DNA of 64,000 bases from Anagrus nilaparvatae (lineage: Eukaryota > Arthropoda > Insecta > Hymenoptera > Mymaridae): assembly GCA_022575985.1 (NCBI GenBank), contig JAKSXM010000266.1, forward strand, positions 2,294,001 to 2,358,000, written 5' to 3'. The position numbers were made by a program, and so were the translations under genes. Within the stretch, counting starts at the first letter, position 1. The number at the start of each line of letters is the position of its first letter. Under the pieces are notes generated by a model. That model was not told where the DNA came from, searched no databases, and saw nothing but the letters and a program-made list of their open reading frames with translations. Below, in pieces: positions 45,371 to 57,347 of the stretch.

Positions 45371-45600
45371 ACAGTCAGTTTTAAGTACACAGTCTTAATA
45401 AAAATATTAATTTTAATGCTTATTGTAAAAATTTAAATTAACTAAATGTATTAATAACTTTTTTTTCGAGACGAGACTTCCCGAGAGTCTCGATATGAAT
45501 GTCTCGTCTCGTCCCGAATTTTCTACAAATGCTCTCGTCTCGGTCTCGTCTCGACCGAGACGAGACCGATACTGGTCTCGCAGTCTCGTCCACCTCTAGA
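45371..45600. mobile_element. small insert with GAGACGAGAC repeats
   Basis: The segment interrupts the R1-like element and contains dyads of GTCTCGTCTCG and CGAGACGAGAC. It ends GTCCACCTCTAG, whose reverse complement (CTAGAGGTGGAC) resembles hAT-type termini. The left end is unclear, and part of the R1-like ORF appears to have been lost at the same time. Confidence 0.45.
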
Positions 45601-45892
45601 AGAAATGCCTGGGCTGCATTGTTTCCGGACCGAAGTAATACCTAAACAGGGAGTCCCGGTCCGGATTCTATGATATTGTCATAAATGCAGGAGGGTGGGG
45701 AGTTTAGTGGGTATTGTAATTCCTCAATTGTGCATATCTGGGCAACCCCAGATACAAATTTGAGGTTGAGTCCCACATAACCATACAGTACGCGTGTATG
45801 GTATGCGTAAATGCATTCTCCTCGTCCTACGAAAAAGGCCCCTTCTTGAAGGGGCCCAAAAAAAAAAAAAAAAAAAAAAAAAGAATGATTGT

Positions 45893-46994
45893 TAATTTTA
45901 AATTTTATTTAGTACTTCATAATGAATATATTTTTAAAATAAAAAATAATTACTGTATAAAGTACTACGTTTGAACAAAAACAAAAATTAAAAATTATTC
46001 AGAGATTTTTTGAAGTTTGAAACTTGTTTATACGCTCTTTTTTCAATTTGGGGAACTCAAACTATGAGAGCGGTTGTAACTTAAATAAACAATGAGAGAT
46101 AAATATTTGCTTTTAATGATTTTTAATTTTGCATGAAGCTTTATTACAATATTCTAAACAATAAATCGTTTTGATACAGCTAATTTGCTCAATAATTAAA
46201 CTTGGGACATAATGATTTAGGTTTTTTCAATAAAAAGTAACTGAAAAAACTTGAATTATTATGTCTCAAGGGTAACTATTCAGCATATTTGTAGTGTCAA
46301 AATGATTTATTGTTTAGAGTATTGTAATAAATCTTCATGCAAAGCTGGATATCATTACGAGCAATAAGTACCTCTCTTTATTTTAAGTTTCAACCACTCT
46401 CATAATTCGAGTTCTCACAATTGAAAAAAGAGCAAGTTTGAAACTTCAATAAATCTCAGAATAATTTTTAATTTTTCTTTTTATTCAAACATAGTACTTT
46501 ATACTGTAATTATTTTTTATTTTAAAAACATATTCATCATGAAGTATTAAATAAAAATAAAATTCAAAATTAGCAATCATTTTGAGCTGCATTCATGAAC
46601 TTGTTCATATGCTCTTTCTTCAATTGTGAGAACTCGAACAAGAGAGCGGTTGGAACTTAAAATAAAGAGAGGTACTTATTGCTCGTAATGATATCCAGCT
46701 TTGCATGAAGCTTTATTACAATATTCTAAACAATAAATCATTTTGTCACTACTAATATGCTGAATAATTATCCTTAAGACATAATGATTCAAGTTTTTTC
46801 AGTTGCTTTTTTCTGAAACAACCTAAATCATTGTGCTAAGTTTAATTATTGAGAAAATTAGTTATATTAAAACGATTTATTGTTTAGAGTATTGTAATAA
46901 AGCGTCATGCAAAGCTAGATATCATTACGAGCAATAAGTACCTCTCTTTATTTTAAATTTCAACCGCTCTCATAGTTCAAATTCTCACAATTGA
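45893..46994. repeat. foldback repeats (several inverted units)
   Basis: Units containing TTGCATGAAGCTTTATTACA, CTAAACAATAAATC and their reverse complements alternate near 46135, 46300, 46700 and 46880, making at least two nested hairpins. AAATAAAATTCAAAATTAGC (46553) repeats the phrase of the left arm at 43738. No ORF. Confidence 0.65.
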
Positions 46995-48239
46995 AGGATT
47001 GAGGAACCACAACTGTTACTAAACCTTCTCCAAATGGCTAAAATTTTTATTTAAATATAAATGGAATTCTTATTATGATTTTCTAATTTAACTAATATTT
47101 ACTTTGTATCTCGCTTTCCAAACAGGAGAATCTGCTCTTCTAGAATTATTAATATCAAAGGCTTTTACTATGCAATTTTGACTTGATGTTGCCAATTGAT
47201 TTTAGGCAAAAGGACACCAATCCAATCCATGATTCTAAAACATAGATTAAGCAGTTTACTCAGTTGTCCACAATGCTTTTACTAAATCAATATTATTTAT
47301 ATTTTTACTTTTGTTAAATGAGCAGCTATATACCAAAGAAGATATACTAGTATTAGAAGATATACTAATATTATGTTCTTTTTATATACATTATACTGAA
47401 CAGGATTATTCCCTTTCCTTCGATCCCACATTTTTACATCTCCATCATGTGAAGTAGCTATTGTATTAGGGGATAACCCATTCCAACGAATCTGAGAAGC
47501 ACTAGCTGAAAAAGATTTTAAAATGAATTTTAAAATTAAATTTTAAAAAATTTTCTTATGTATCGTATCTTACTAACAGCTGAGAAAGATAAACTTGGTT
47601 TTTTGGAATCTCTCAGGTCCCAAATGTATATGTAAACATCAATGCCACAATTTCCTAAAGTATCAGGTTCCTTTGGATGCCAACTTAAATCAGTAATTAC
47701 TCAAGTAAGTGCTCTTAAACTATGAATAGTTTATAAATCACTACTTGCTCCACCCAAAAAATTCAAAATTTCTATTCGGTTATTACTCTAAATATAAATA
47801 AAAAAGTTTAAATAATCCTGCAATAATTGTATGAGTTATTATTTTTTAAACTTACAGAAATTGCACACAAATGACAAGTGTTTAAATTTGGATTCCATTC
47901 TGCAGTACCTATTTCATATTTGCTTTGTCTTGGAAATTTTTTTAACGAGTCGGTTTGTCAAGATTTTTAGTGAAGATTTTTTACTGCCAAAAATCGACGC
48001 CTAAAATTAAATTAATAATTAGTATTAAATTAGATAACAAATTTATTTATTGAACAGTCTATAATAAACCATACACAGCTAAAAGTGCATATACACCAGT
48101 GGCATCAACAGCCATGGTCTTAGCCTGGAAAAAAGAAGGATATGAAATTTTTTTTTTTAGCGATTGTCAAATTTGGATATTTTACCTGCAGATCTCTAAG
48201 CTCAATGACAACATAATCTCTAACCCAAGTTTTTGACAT
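46995..48239 (-). pseudogene. WDR59 homologue, unprocessed and truncated
   Basis: On the minus strand seven exon-like blocks follow the start of WDR59, a WD40 subunit of the GATOR2 complex in amino-acid sensing to TORC1. They are MSKTWVRDYVVIELRDLQ (48239-48186), AKTMAVDATGVYALL, RRFLAVKNL, RQSKYEIGTAEWNPN, VITDLSWHPKEPDTLGNCG with YIYIWDLRDSKKPS, SQIRWNGLSPNTIATSHDGD plus VKMWDRRKGNNPVQY, and NQLATSSQ with FDINNSRRADSPVWKAR and GLVTVVVPQ. Introns are retained. Stops occur, for example TGA at 47701-47703 (where the family has Arg) and TAA at 47212-47214, with a frame break after KNL near 47970. The copy ends after about 250 residues where the foldback repeats begin. Confidence 0.8.
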
Positions 48240-49429
48240 TTTATTTAATTATTTAATTTTGATGTTCAAAATAAAATCATTTCACTCAAGTACTTTTTCT
48301 CCATTTTTTGTTTTCAAAAGTTATGTATCAAAAATAATATTTGTTTTGAATTTCTGATATGAAACATGTGTTTTAAATTTAGGTTACTATTTTTTATCAT
48401 ACTTTTCACTATTCTTTTTTATCGATGCTTTTACAACTTTTTTTGGCACAAAACATATACTTGTGAGTTTTCCTTATTTCCAAAAAGTTATCTATTTTAT
48501 TTATCATTATTTAATGTCAATGGATAAAATTTAAAAACTATTTACACCTTTAACTATTAATTCATTTTTATTTTTTTGTAAAAAACGACGAGAATTCACA
48601 ATTCAGCATCTGGTATTCTGGTGTTCAATATTTGTTTTCTGCTAAGAAATTTTGTTTACAGAACAGTAACCCAGGTTGCAATGAAATACTCTTACATAAT
48701 CACTCAAACATTAATCATATAAAGCACATATTTTTCCTTATTACACTATATTTAAATTTAAAAATATAATTAATTTTTTTAATTTAAAATTTCTAAATAA
48801 ATAAAAACGTGGAGAAAAATGCGTGGCTTCACTGATGGAATACCGGCATCGTGCGGGAATAGCAATTGTGGACTACTTTCTTTTGCTGCTAATAAGATTT
48901 AACCTGCCACGTACTCTGTCACACCTATATAAGCGTACGTTGTGGTATACATGGATCTGCGTGTATGACAGAACACGCTACACAACAAATGCTGCCCGAG
49001 TCTGCCTGAAATAAATACCGTATGTTTCAGATCAACTAGTTTCTGTGTAACCAATCATGTTTATAACTAGATAATTTGTCTCTCTCTTACTCATTATTTT
49101 ACTAGCTTATGATTAGCTTTAATACGAGGATATACTAGTTGCTCTGAAACATAGGGTATAACTTTTCAGAGCTGGTACGGTGAAGTTTATAAGGCCTGTT
49201 TAAAAAAACCATTAACTCTGGTTGGCTAAAATTGGTATTAATTTCGCGAATATTTGTAATTTTTGCATCGTTGCCAACCATTTCTCTGACAAAACAAAAA
49301 ATCATCTTGCCCAATAAGATCGATAAATTCTTAAAATCATTAAGAAAAACACTATATGGCCACTGCCAGTAATCAAGTAATACCAATTGTGTTCATAAAA
49401 TTATATCATATTTTTTAGATATTTCGATT
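48240..49429. other. non-coding flank
   Basis: Upstream side of the WDR59-like pseudogene. A more balanced patch at 48810-49030 has no recognisable motif. No gene is called. Confidence 0.4.
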
Positions 49430-49515
49430 AACGAAATTACTAAAAAATTTTAGTTTTCCCAAAAATAGTAAAAATTAATATCTCCTAAAGTACGATAGCT
49501 GATCGAATAATAGAT
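49430..49515. repeat. remnant of the ACTACGATAGCTGA repeat
   Basis: CCAAAAATAGTAAAAATTAA and AGTACGATAGCTGATCGAAT match the copies at 25.4-26.1 kb and 28.4 kb. Confidence 0.6.
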
Positions 49516-50809
49516 TTATTCAAAAAGTAGATTGTATACGTGCAAAAATAAAAAAAGAAGTTTAGATTTTTATCTAAAAAAGGTTCAGTCCGCGATTTTT
49601 GGTTGCCATTTTCGATTTTAGGCTATTTTTGTAAAAAGAGAGATAATTTTTCTCATTTTTTCTGTGAAAATCTCATATTAACGTAAGAATTTAATTTTTC
49701 TTAGGTCTAAATAAAAAATTTCCCGTACAATTCTTTTCTTTTTCTGATTTATATTTTGAGCTGTGGATGCGCGAGAAATCAATAAAATACGTTGCTTTCT
49801 TTCAAAAGTCAATTTATCAATAGCATAATGAAAAATATTTTTAGGATATGCTCTAGTAGGACTCAAAATACTTCTGATACTTCAAATTTTTTGATGAAAA
49901 AGAAAAACCACTGGGCTATTGCGTATTGAAAGCCCTTGATGGAAAAATAGCAGCTTTTAAAAGTTTATTTTTTAAAAATTTCAAATTTCCTTTTAAGTCA
50001 CATGACCAATTAAAAAGTTTGGATTACGCAGGAAATTTTACATAAGGCTATAAATTTTTATGTTTACAAAAGAATTTATACATGCGATGAATATTAATTA
50101 ATATCTCATTTTATAAGGAATTTTTTTTTAATTAGCACAGAAGCACAGAAACGCGCAAACCCCCTAAACATCATATTTCATATTTAATAACAGTAAAACT
50201 GGTTCATTAATAAAAACAGTTATACAATAAAATGCAGATTGTAAATAACGAACTTTTTCCATGATTTTAATAAAACATTATTATTTTTATTTTCAAAATT
50301 TATCTCAAGAAAAAAATATTTAATATTGCATCTGAATGCAAATATTGATTACTGTCCCTCGGTGCTACGTACCCTTTCCATCCCTCAAAATAAATTATTC
50401 TTTCGTCCTGGTAGGCGAAATCAAGAGCGACATTTTATTTTAATAGGTTGAATGAGTTTTCGTATAATATTATGTGTCACATCTCTATAACTAATCTAAT
50501 ATTATTCTATTAGTTTAAACATTTTTTTTTAAATTTATAATTATTTTTACATTATAATAAATTAAAAAATTAACATTTAAAACTGCCTTAGAAATTTTTA
50601 TACAATTGTAACGCTGATACTACAGAGCATCAATGAATCGACCAATTAGATAAAATGGATGAAGACATTTTCAGAAGATTTTATAATAAAATGATACTTA
50701 TTTCCCCATTTTTTAATATATTTAATTATTTAATTATAATTAAAAATACACAAAATTTTATTGCTAATTAAGTATTTTAATAGATAATAAAAATTAAATA
50801 AGACGTGAG
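49516..50809. other. A+T-rich non-coding
   Basis: No gene or defined repeat was recognised. Confidence 0.4.
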
Positions 50810-50965
50810 CGTAAAAATTAAATATCTTCAAGAGTAAGATAGATGAGTCGCAAAACTATGACCAATTTCACCCGCAGACTTTTTTTCTTCATTTTGATAC
50901 CGGTTTTATGAAATTTTGTTCTTTGGTTCGACCCTGTTGAATATACACACACAAATAATTTTGAA
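50810..50965. repeat. remnant of the ACTACGATAGCTGA repeat
   Basis: AAATTAAATATCTTCAAGAG, CACCCGCAGACTTTTTTTCT and TTTTGATACCGGTTTTATGA follow in the same order as in the other copies. Confidence 0.6.
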
Positions 50966-51640
50966 ATAATTACAGTAGTAAGATATATAATGTGCATTTA
51001 TTCAATTGGCATACCTTATTTTTTTAGAAAAATTTCCAAGCCATATATTTTTATAACTATAAGCAAAGATTCTATAAGTGATAAATGAAAAAAAAAAATT
51101 AATTTCATAAAATATACCCGGAAAAAACTAGTTGCGACCTCTACTGTTCTTTATTTTTAAATATAAGAGAGGGGATTCTGTTTTATCAATTGGTATATTA
51201 TATTTATAAAAGAAAAAAAAATTTTAATAATTAAACAATGAAAAATGGACAGCCCTAGATAATCATAAAATAAAGTCGGATACAAAGTTTCATTTAATTC
51301 TGTACGTTATGTTTCGAGAAAGTTGCTTTTTTCATTAAAAATTTTAGAAAAAAGCAATTTACTTGGAAATTATGGAAAGCAATTAATCTAAAATTGGTAA
51401 TCGAATCAATTTTACAATTATCGAGTGCCGTGGACTCTTAATTTTTCAAATAATTAAATACTCGCTAATTTAATTAATAATTTTGCAAATTTTCTACTTT
51501 ATCGACGCCATTATTATTATTATTATAAAACTCATCTTTACTTGTCCTTAATATAATTTAATAATTATTTACAAAAAGTTTTATTATTTTGTTGTATTAA
51601 TTCAAATTGTGTAAGGTTCCCTTCCTAAGGTACCCTTACT
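50966..51640. other. A+T-rich non-coding
   Basis: Flank of the Gypsy-type element. The LTR expected here was not identified. Confidence 0.35.
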
Positions 51641-51773
51641 CAGGTATTCCTCCCCGTTTAAGTTTTGGGAGTTTTATAATAAATTATTTTAAAACTGACA
51701 AAAGGTTTGATTTTGGAAAATCAAAATTAGAGAAATGGAAAAAAAGAATTGATATGTTGAAATAATAATGTGA

Positions 51774-53844
51774 TTAGTGTTTATTATAAAATTTAAAGTT
51801 TTTGTCGAAGGAATGATATGATTTGGGTTCAATGTAAGTGGCTTCGGTAGGTACTGGGGGGATTTTGAAGACTGGATTGTTAGGATTGTTTTGTTCCATG
51901 TTGATTTTTACTTCGTCGTTTTTAGTTTGATATTCTATGATTGGATTCGTGTTGACTTCTGAATGATTATTTTTATTTTCGTAATTTGAAAGTTGTATTA
52001 GAAAATTTGTGACAGATGTAAAAATTGCTCCTAATAAGTAAAATGAGAAACCATATATTTGATGTAATTGGAAAAAATTTAGAATTGCTGATAAAACTGA
52101 TTTAATTACGTAGAATATGGAAAGTATTCCCAATATTCCGGCTGATGTCAGGCTGAAATCCCAAAAATCGACAATGTGTCGAAAAGGTGATCTATAATTG
52201 TGTATATGGAGTTTTGTGTTAGTAGATTTTTGAATAAGTCTTGATGTATTGAGGTTTCGCCATTCAATGATCTCGCTATGCTATTTAAAAGCGATTCTCG
52301 TTCCATTGGGAACAAAATACTTTTTTGTAAGTTTTCTAATTCTGTTTCGGAATAAATTCCGCTTGTTGCCAGGTTCTTTATCGGCTCATATTTCCAAGAA
52401 ATCTTGGTGTCTGGCTTCAAAATAACTGGCTCTTGTGCTGGTAAAGGGTTGGGTAAAAATTTTAGCCAAACGTCATTGATTTTGAAAATTGGTGGTAAAA
52501 TCGTTGAACAGCTTACCTCGGTTGGTTGGTTAATTAAAATTCTTTTTATTGGGGTTAAAAATTTTAATGTTTTATTATTTTTTAAAACTGGTAATTCGTT
52601 ATAATAACGTTCAGTTTGAACCATTTTTACCCTGACTGGTGTACAACGTATTATGTAAACCACTTCTGCGACTACTTTTGCGTAATGGCCAATTCCAAAT
52701 TTTGAGTATGCAAAATGATCTGGGGATAATGTGGCTAGGATTTGGTTATTTTGGAGTATGGATTTTTCTAATTCACATTCTTTTCTCAACATATGTAAAT
52801 ATAATTTATCTGCTTGTAAATTTATATGGTGTTCTGTAAAAACAAATTTTTGATTTACGTATGTAAAAAGATCTAAATCTTGTACGTTCGTATTTCCGAT
52901 AGGGATGTGTTGCAGAATTTGATTTAATACAACTTTTTTATTATCTAAGATTAGTATACGTGGGTGGAGTGTTCTTAACGCTGGTATTTGACAAATAGAA
53001 GTTTCTTCTATTATTTTAAAAGCAAAGGTTGTATGTTGCGAGTTCAATATATATGTTGTAATATTATTTTTAATATCCGTAAAATCAGTTACTTTTTCGG
53101 CGAATCCGTAATATAAAATAGTATAATGATCTGAGATACAGCCTTTATCTTCTAAATTGTTCCAGAAAGTATGGCCATATTGTATATCCATACAATGATA
53201 TTTATTGAACTCACAAGACACACCTGAATTTAAACGTACTATGTTAGAATGTAAGTCTAATGATGCACACTGCTGTGATAATGTTATTTTAATGTGACCT
53301 TGGACGAAAACATGTGTGAATGTCCCGAATTCATCACTATAAAATCCACCTGTACATTCATTATTTTCAGCTGAACTGGAAAATACGATTGGTACTGTTT
53401 TGTTTCATTTATATTTAAATTAGTAATTACATGACTATTGTCATATTTATAAATTCTCGTTTCGCGGATATTTTTAGACGTTTCTGAACTGACCTCTATG
53501 ATGAAAGTTTCTTCTGCTCTTTCTATGGGTTTCACATAATTGAAGTACCCGTTGCATGATTGGACAACTCAGTGAATTTCTATTAAGCATTGGTAAACTC
53601 TGAGTTTTTCGTATTCTTTGAGTTGTAACAGCGCAATATATTCATTGGTCGTACTGACCTTTGGTTTTTCTATTTTACAATTAGGTACATTTGTCAAAGA
53701 AATCGTAGTTACATTACTTGTAGCGCTGCCACAGTCAAATCCTATTAGAAACTCAGAGTTTATAATTCTAAAACATAAAACGATGAGCACACATTTCTGC
53801 ATAATGGTTTCTAAACAAATAAATAATATATTAAAAATTAGCAT
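51774..53844 (-). pseudogene. env-like gene, mononegavirus (chuvirus-like) glycoprotein type, broken
   Basis: Four open pieces follow one another: 53844-53569 (signal peptide-like hydrophobic start, then FDCGSATSNVTTISL and a VYQC motif), 53535-53284, 53221-52148 (the largest, 357 codons) and 52133-51774 (hydrophobic membrane-proximal segment and charged tail). Breaks are a TGA at 53569-53571, a stop or frame change between 53284 and 53221, and a frame shift near 52140-52160. The spacing of conserved Cys, Asn and Pro residues and the ELPV...FLTPIKR...W...P pattern recall glycoproteins of chuvirus-type mononegaviruses, which some arthropod retroelements have acquired as env. Family assignment is by eye. 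As it stands it cannot make a full protein. Confidence 0.55.
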
Positions 53845-54025
53845 AAGATTATCTATAAGCTAAAAGAAGAAAAAAAAATTATAGTAAAATAAAACTTAGT
53901 TTTTATGAAAATGAGTCGTATATATTATATTTTATTTATGCTGTATCTATATTTTTTTTATTTTTATGTACTATGTATATATTTTTTTAATTTATTTTAT
54001 TCGATGTACAAGAAAGAGATTTTAT

Positions 54026-56610
54026 TTAGAGTTTAGCTTTTAAGGTTGGTCGTTTTAATCTTCTAACGTGAACTATTTGGGTTGAGTTTGTTCCAACTTT
54101 TTGAATTTTCACATTATAATCGGAAAATTTTTGTACGATTACAAATGGTCCTTAATAAGGATCGTCTGGTTTTGACAATTCGCCTCCTTTTGCTAAGAAA
54201 ACTATATCTCCGATTTCAAATTCTGTGATATTTACATTTCTATCATAATATTATTTTGATGTTAATTTTGCGTTGTATAAGTTTTCGTTTGCAATTTGTC
54301 GTATGCCTATCAGTCGCAAGACTAAATCTATTAAATAATTTTTATAAGTTGGTAATTTTTCAGATTCTTTTATTTTAGCTTCTGAAGGCATGCGAGCTAG
54401 TAAACCGAATACGATTTCATGTGGACAGTAACCAATTGAACTGTGTACAGTATTATTATAGCAAAAACTGGCTAAATTTATATACATATGCCAATCTTTG
54501 TATTTATTTGTGTAATTCCTAAGGTATTCTGTAATCACGTGATTTGACCGTTCTACCATTCCGTTTGAACTTGGGGAATAGCTAGTAGTCGTAATTCTCT
54601 TTATTTTGAACCGTCTAGCTACTGCTTTCATTAGGTTATTTATGAATTGAGAACCTCTGTCCGAAAGTAGTATTTTTGGAGATCCGAAATAACATACAAA
54701 ATTTTTAATAAATGCTGTGGCTACCGTAGGTGTGTCGACATTTTTGAGAGGAACAGCTACTAAAAATTTAGACAATTGACATTGTATCATTAATATGTAT
54801 TTGTAGCCATCAGCTGATACGTTTCCTATGGGACCCATAATATCAATTGATACTCTTTCAAATACCGCCCCTGGACATTGGGTCAATTTCATCGGTAATT
54901 TGACTCTACGGCGTAAAATTTTCCGTAATTGGCAATTTAAACATAAGCTAATTTTTGTCTGTACATATTCTTTTAAATTTTCCCAGTAGTAAGACTGGCG
55001 AATTCTATGTATAGTAGCTTTTTGACCTCTATGTCCTGCAGTAGGCAGTTAATGAAATTCCTTAAAAATAGCTTCTCTGTCTTTTTCTTGTACATAAATT
55101 AAGGTTTGCTTACAAACTATTATTTTAAACTTTTTGTCAGCAATTTTATGTAGTAATGTTAGTATATCTATAAAAGAAACGTTAGCTATAAATATGCTTT
55201 CTGCAATACTTAGATTATTTTTATTACTAAAATTGTTAAGGTAAGTGATTATTTGTAAAAATAATTTTTCTATATTATTTAAAATTAATTTAATTGATTC
55301 TTTAGAATTAATGGATAGGCCGAAATAAATTTTATTTCTATGTTTTTGAATATTTAAAGTGTTAATTTTATTTTCAGAAGAGACTTGTATTTTTCCTGCT
55401 TTTATTAAATTAATAGCTTCTTTGCACAAGGCTTTTCCATTTTCATCTATAAAATAAATAATATTATCTTTTCTAAACTCTAATAAATCCTTTATGTAAT
55501 CTAAGTTATTTAAATTTAAATCAGTATTATATTGTAAATTAATGTTGTCATTGTTTATTATGTCCTCGTTATCTGAGCTTTAAGATGAACTTTCGTCACT
55601 GCTGGAATCAGATTCTGTTACTGATTTATTGTCTGTATTATTTTTGGTGATATGTTTCGGTAGTCTGCCTCTTTTCTTAGGCGCTTTTTGTTTATTTTTA
55701 CATTTTTGTGAAATTTTTTGTATTTTTGATTTTTGTTGCGTTTGAACAGTTTTATTTGTAGGATTTTTATTTTTTGTTGTAGATGGATTTTCTTGTTTTG
55801 CTTTTTGAGCTCGAGTTATAACATTAGATTCTTGAGGTATCTCTATTTGTCGACTTAAGCAATCCGCAACAACATTCGTCCTACCTTTAAGATATATTAT
55901 TGTAAAGTCTAGATCTGAAAGTTTATGACGCCATTTTAAAACTCTTTTATTCTTTTCTGATTTTTCGCAAAAAGATAATGGTCTATGGTCACTGTAAACT
56001 GTAAAATGTTTATATAAGTAACCTCTTAGGTGGTCAATCGACCAGTAGATGGCAAAAAATTCCTTCTCATAAGTCGAAAATTTTCTTTCATTAGTAGTCA
56101 ACGTTCGTGAAATATAGCATACAGGATTTTCTTTGCCCTTGGGTCCTTGACATAAGCAGCAACCGATTCCTTAACCGCTGGAATCCGTATATAAGGAAAA
56201 CTCAGCTTGTAAATTTGGAAATATCAAAACTAGTGCTGTACATAATTTTTCTTTTAGTAAATTAAAAGCTTTTTGAGTTTCTTCTGTCCATTTAAATGGT
56301 GTGTCCTTTTTCAATAAATTAGTCAAGGGACGAGCTATATTTGCATAGTTTTTAATAAATTTTCTATAGTAGTTTGTCATTCCATTTAAAATTCTGACAT
56401 GTTTTAAAGTTTTTGGTATGGGTATTTTCATAATTGCTTCGACCTTTTTTGGATCTGTTTGAACTCCTTTTTCTGAAATTTTAAATCCTAGATATACTAG
56501 TTCCCGTTTTAAAAATGTGCATTTTTTTATTTGAAGTTTTAGATTTGCTTCTCTTAGTTTTTGGAATAACAGTTGAAAAGTTTTATTTTTACGTATCCCT
56601 TGGATAAAAC
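54026..56610 (-). pseudogene. pol: RT end, RNase H and integrase with five in-frame stops
   Basis: One reading frame covers the whole stretch. RT thumb and connection: ELVYLGFKISEKGVQTDPKK and LNGMTNYYRKFIKNYANIAR. RNase H: STYEKEFFAIYWSIDHLRGY, YSDHRPLSF and NVVADCLSRQ. Zinc-binding region: GHRGQK and CLNCQ. Integrase core: Asp in SIDIMGP, Asp in LLSDRGSQF and Glu in GMVERSNHV, with 35 residues between the last two. The C-terminal part has GPFVIV and VHVRRLKRP. The frame is interrupted only by TAA codons at 56171, 55580, 55049, 54251 and 54152, and ends at TAA 54026-54028. No frameshift is seen. The linker between RNase H and integrase is Lys- and Ser-rich and longer than usual. Confidence 0.85.
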
Positions 56611-57347
56611 CTCAGGATACGTAACATAAAGTGGCTCCCTAAAAGGAAAGCTGGTAAGAAGGAACAGTAGCATATTTCCTATCAAGATATTATTTAATTT
56701 TTTTTTGGCAAAAAAAGAATATTGTTTTTGAAAAAAAAAAGGTTACAAATAAAGATAATTTTAAAATTTTAAAACACGAAGTCACTTCAATAAATAAAAG
56801 TGATAACAAAGTACTAGTAACAATACAATATACCATCGAACTCAACGAAGAAATCAACTCTAATCAATCAAACTCTCAAGATCATTGAAAATATTTAAAG
56901 CCGTTATACTACATGATACCATCTACAGAAATTTATCTACATCTTCACCAAGCAGTTTCTGGAATTTTTTTTCGCCAAGCTGTTTATTGCCAAGCCGTTG
57001 CCAAGCTGTAGCCAAGCCGTAGCCAAGCTGTTCATTTTTTTCACCATTGCCAAGCAGTTTTTAGGACTTATCTTATAAAATTTTGGAAACCATAATAGAC
57101 TTTAGGATCCTTGTCGCATCTATATTATTAATGTAAGTACCTTAAAATTTTCCTATACTTACATAAATCTCCGAGACATTTTTAAAATTTTCTGAACAAA
57201 TTTTTAATTTTTTCTTACAAAAAAATAAAAATTTTTTTTTCTCTTACTTTTTTTCCTCTACAAAATATTATGCCAAATTATACTTGGCGACAACCACGAA
57301 ATACATTTTCCGACACTGAAACAAATTGCACTGTATAAATTCAAAAC
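56611..57347. other. junction and leader with 11-bp reiterations
   Basis: The RT frame stops abruptly near 56610. At 56970-57060 GCCAAGCCGT, GCCAAGCTGT and GTAGCCAAGC words are repeated about seven times in tandem. A 22-codon frame begins at 57269. This may be the 5' leader of the following ORF. Confidence 0.5.

Larger units (their letters stand above)
43846..45881 (+). mobile_element. R1-like non-LTR retrotransposon, 5' truncated
   Basis: The insert is bounded by an 11-bp target-site duplication AGAATGATTGT (43835-43845, 45882-45892) and ends in a 3' UTR, a GGCCCCTTCTTGAAGGGGCC hairpin (45837-45856) and about 25 A. Its open frame lacks the N-terminal endonuclease and the C-terminal part. 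A second, non-homologous insert interrupts it near 45375. It is markedly G+C-richer than the host DNA. Sequence style and 3' UTR fit the R1 group of arthropod non-LTR elements, but the insertion is not in rDNA. Confidence 0.85.
51640..56610 (-). mobile_element. Ty3/Gypsy element with env, 5'-truncated
   Basis: Read on the minus strand the order is the end of the reverse transcriptase (from about 56600), RNase H, integrase, a chromodomain-like or C-terminal integrase segment, and env. The catalytic RT core, protease and gag are missing. A purine-rich ACGGGGAGGA stretch (rc of about 51645-51655) after env could be a polypurine tract. No LTR pair is visible in the window. The pol and env order fits errantivirus-like insect elements. 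Confidence 0.75.

Noticed and set aside
54026..56610. Reassigned TAA codon in this genome
   Set aside because: Host-like genes in the window end at TAA and TGA normally, and the env gene also carries a TGA and a frame shift, so ordinary decay is more likely.
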